A stretch of 64,000 bases of DNA from Mactra quadrangularis. Taxonomy: Eukaryota; Mollusca; Bivalvia; Venerida; Mactridae. The position numbers were made by a program, and so were the translations under genes. Of this stretch, positions 61,251-64,000 are shown piece after piece; position 1 is the first letter of the stretch, and the number at the start of each line of letters is the position of its first letter. The stretch spans positions 16,926,001 to 16,990,000 of the forward strand of contig CM046304.1 in assembly GCA_025267735.1 (NCBI GenBank). Direction: 5' to 3'. The notes beneath the pieces are model-generated. The model made no database searches. It saw only the letters and a program-made list of their open reading frames with translations, and was not told where the DNA came from.

Positions 61251-63616
61251 TTGTAAGGTTATTGTCAGACAGAGGTCACTTGTAAGGTTATTGCATATAA
61301 AGCTTACACATGTAAGGTTATTGTCAGACAAAGCTCAGATTTGAAAGGTTATTGTCAAACAAAGCTCACATTTATAAGGTCATTGTTAGACAAAGCTCAC
61401 ATTTGTAAGGTAATTGTCAGACAAAGCTCCGTTTGTAAGGTTATTGTCAAACAAAGCTTAAATTTGTTAGGTTATTTTCAGACAAAGCTCAGTTTGTGAG
61501 TTTACTGTCAAACAAAGCTCACATTTGTAAGGTTATTGTTAACAAAAGCTCACACTTGTAAGGTTTTTGTCAGACAAAGTTTACACTTGGATGTTTATTG
61601 TCAGAAAAAGCTCACATGTGTAAAGAAATGTCAGACAAAGCTCACATGTGTTAGGTCATTGTCAGACAAAGCTTGCATTTATAAAGTCATTGTCAGACAA
61701 AGCTCACATTTATAAGGTCATTGTCAGACAAAGCTCACATTTATAAGGTCATTGTCAGACAAAGCTCACATTTATAAGGTCATTGTCAGACAAAGCTCAC
61801 ATTTATAAGGTCATTGTCAGACAAAGCTCACATTTATAAGGTCATTGTCAAACAAAGCTCACATGTGTGAGGTTATTGTCAGACAAAGCTTACAGTTGGA
61901 TGTTTATTGTCAGAAAAAGCTCACCTTTGTAAGGTTATTGTCAGACAAAGCTTACAGTTGGATGTTTATTGTCAGAAAAAGCTCACATGTGTAAGGAAAT
62001 GTCAGACAAAGCTCACATTTGTAAGGTCCTTATCAGACAAAGCTAAGAGTTGAAGGTTATTGTCAGACAAAGCTCACATTTGTAAGGTTATTGTCAAACA
62101 AAGCTCACACTTGTAAGTTTATTGTCAGACAAAGCTCACCTTGGTAAGGTTATTGTCAGACAAAGCTCATACTTGTAAGGTTTATGTGAGAAGCAGCTAA
62201 CACTTGTAAGGTTAATGTCAAACAAAGCTCACACATGTAAGGATTTTCTCTGACAAAGCTTATACTTGTAAGGTAAATGTCAGACATAGTTCACATATGT
62301 AAGGTTAATGTCAAACAAAGCTAACACATAAAAGGTCATTGTAAGACAAAGCTCACAATTGTAAGGTCATTGTTAGACAAAGCTCAAACTTATTAGGTCA
62401 TTGTAAGAGAAACCCCATACTTGTAAGGTCATTGTCAGACAAAGCTTACGCTTGTTAGGTTTATGTTAGGCAAAGCTCTCACTAGTAAGGTTATTAACAG
62501 ACAAAGTCACTATTTTAAGGTCATTGTCAGACAAAGCTCACACTTGTAAGGTCATTGTCAGACAACACTTATATTGGTAAGGTTTTCGTCAGACAAAGCT
62601 CACATTTGTAAAGTCATTGTCAGACAAAGCTCATATTTGTAAGGTCATTGTCAGACAAAGCTCATATTTGTAAGGTCATTGTCAGACAAAGCTCATATTT
62701 GTAAGGTCATTGTCAGACAAAGCTCATATTTGTAAGGTCATTGTCAGACAAAGCTCACACTTGTAAGGATAACGTCAGACAAAGCTCACACATGTAAGGT
62801 TAATGTCAACCAAAAGATCAAACTTGTATGGTCATTGTCAGACAAAGCTTACAATTGGATGTTAATTGTCAGACAAAGCTAGCATTTGTAAGGTCATTGT
62901 CAAACAATGCTCACATTTGTAAGGTCATTGTCAGACAAAGCTCATATTTGTAAGGTCATTGTCAGACAAAGCTCACACGTGTAAGGTCATTGTCAGACAA
63001 AGCTCATATTTGTAAGGTTAATGTCAGACAAAGCTCACATTTGTAAGGTTAATGTCAGACAAAGCTCACACATGTAAGGTTAATGTCAGACAAAGCTCAC
63101 ACTAGTAAGATCATTGTGAGAAAAAGCTTACAATTGGAAGTTAATTGTCAGACAAAGCTAGCAATTGTAAGGTTATGTCAGACAAAGTTCATGTTTGTAA
63201 GGTTATTGTCAGACAAAGCTCCATCTGTAAAATTAATGTAAGACAAAGCTCACACTTGTAATGTTAATGTCAGACAAAGCTCACATTTGCTAAGTTAATT
63301 TTAAACAAAGCTCACATTGATAAGTTTATTGTCAGACAAAGCTCACATTTGTAAGGTAAATGTAAGGCTATTGCAGACAAAGCTCACATTTGTAAGGTAA
63401 ATGTAAGGCAAAGCTTTTATTAGACAGAGCTTACACTTGTAAGGTTGTTGTCAGACAAAGCTCACATTTTTAATGTTTTTATTAGACAGAGCTTACACTT
63501 ATAAGGTTATGACCAGACAAAGCTCACATTTGTGAGGTTATTATCAGACAAAGCTCATATTTGTGATGTTATTATCATACAAAGCTCACATATGTGAGGT
63601 CATCGTCAGGCTAAGA
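61251..63616. repeat. 31-bp minisatellite, about 76 units
   Basis: A continuous tandem array of a 31-base unit (core GGTCATTGTCAGACAAAGCT, then CACATTTGTAA). Some blocks are near-identical (61,680-61,860; 62,620-62,760) and others diverged, so it has been homogenised locally. It begins about 14 bp upstream (gene sense) of the acceptor before the start-codon exon. Many units contain AAGGTCA. Confidence 0.95.
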
Positions 63617-63886
63617 TTTCACCATTTCAAATACTGAAGACAATGTCATACTCAGCTTGTTTTTATGGAAGACCGACATAGGTGAAGTCACTGGTCGTTA
63701 CCTTCATGTGAACTTGATACTAGTTCAGTTGACATGATTATTATAAGAAATGTTTATTTATTTAGCCTCCTTATAATTACTTAGAACTTGTAAAAATAAA
63801 ATAAATACTTGTAAATAAAATAAATGTGAAAAAGTACAAACAATATGCAAAATTGGTCTCAAAATAATTTAGAAAATTTAACTTAC

Positions 63887-63935
63887 CAGTTCTATCAAAA
63901 ATATCACAACCATAGCAAGTGTCCTATATAATGTG
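63887..63935 (-). promoter_or_regulatory. Candidate leader-exon donor and TATA-like box
   Basis: On the minus strand, ATAGAACTG is followed by GTAAGT (exon end 63887), a consensus donor. About 40 bases upstream is CATTATATAGG, which could be a TATA box. Together they would form a tiny non-coding first exon spliced to the 61235 acceptor. Inferred from motifs only. Confidence 0.3.
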
Positions 63936-64000
63936 TACACATTTTCAGTTCAGAAGTGTCAAGGCCAAAATGTAGTACATTAATAATGAGTTCTCTCCCC

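Noticed and set aside
61251..63616. Regular 31-bp repeats resembling a CRISPR array
   Set aside because: Units are head-to-tail with no unique spacers, and the context is a eukaryotic intron with no cas genes. It is a minisatellite.

Overview
This is eukaryotic nuclear DNA: AT-rich and intron-rich, with GT-AG splice sites and dense SINEs, MITEs and minisatellites. There are no operons or bacterial signals. The gene families and the repeat style (tRNA-headed SINEs, TA-flanked mariner-like MITEs, 8-bp-TSD hAT-like MITEs, a repeat full of TGACCTTGACCTT) fit a marine invertebrate, most likely a bivalve mollusc. The species call is inference.

Right half (25.5-63.9 kb, minus strand): one complete gene. 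Sixteen coding exons, all with GT-AG introns and compatible phases, join into a 747-residue NRF-6-like ('nose resistant to fluoxetine') membrane acyltransferase. It has a signal peptide, a Cys-rich extracellular NRF domain, a first membrane helix, a charged linker, and an acyltransferase-3 domain ending in FESP. Its introns hold nearly all the repeats in this half. Four minisatellites lie at or near splice junctions: a 31-bp array before the start-codon exon, another 31-bp array touching the exon 3 acceptor, a 34-bp array that copies the exon 4 donor six times, and a 35-bp array upstream of exon 6.

Left half (1-25 kb): mostly repeats plus two decayed minus-strand loci. At 6.9-9.5 kb is a Crypton-type tyrosine-recombinase gene (KIAA1958/ZMYM/QRICH1 C-terminal family) with a frameshift, a splice-phase clash and a missing catalytic Arg; a second, largely deleted copy lies at 13.3-14.7 kb. 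At 16.9-19.1 kb is a three-exon gene of an unnamed Cys-rich family, carrying a frameshift and an in-frame stop.

The 5' flank of the recombinase copy holds a clear set of nested insertions. A 2,700-bp element with an 8-bp target duplication contains a 1.79-kb TTAA-flanked element, which contains a 283-bp MITE. The duplicated flank at 14.5-14.7 kb shows the same sequence without the insertion. The 2,700-bp element has unusual termini made of a repeated GGGACAACTCAACCCG-like oligomer, and is the best candidate here for something undescribed.
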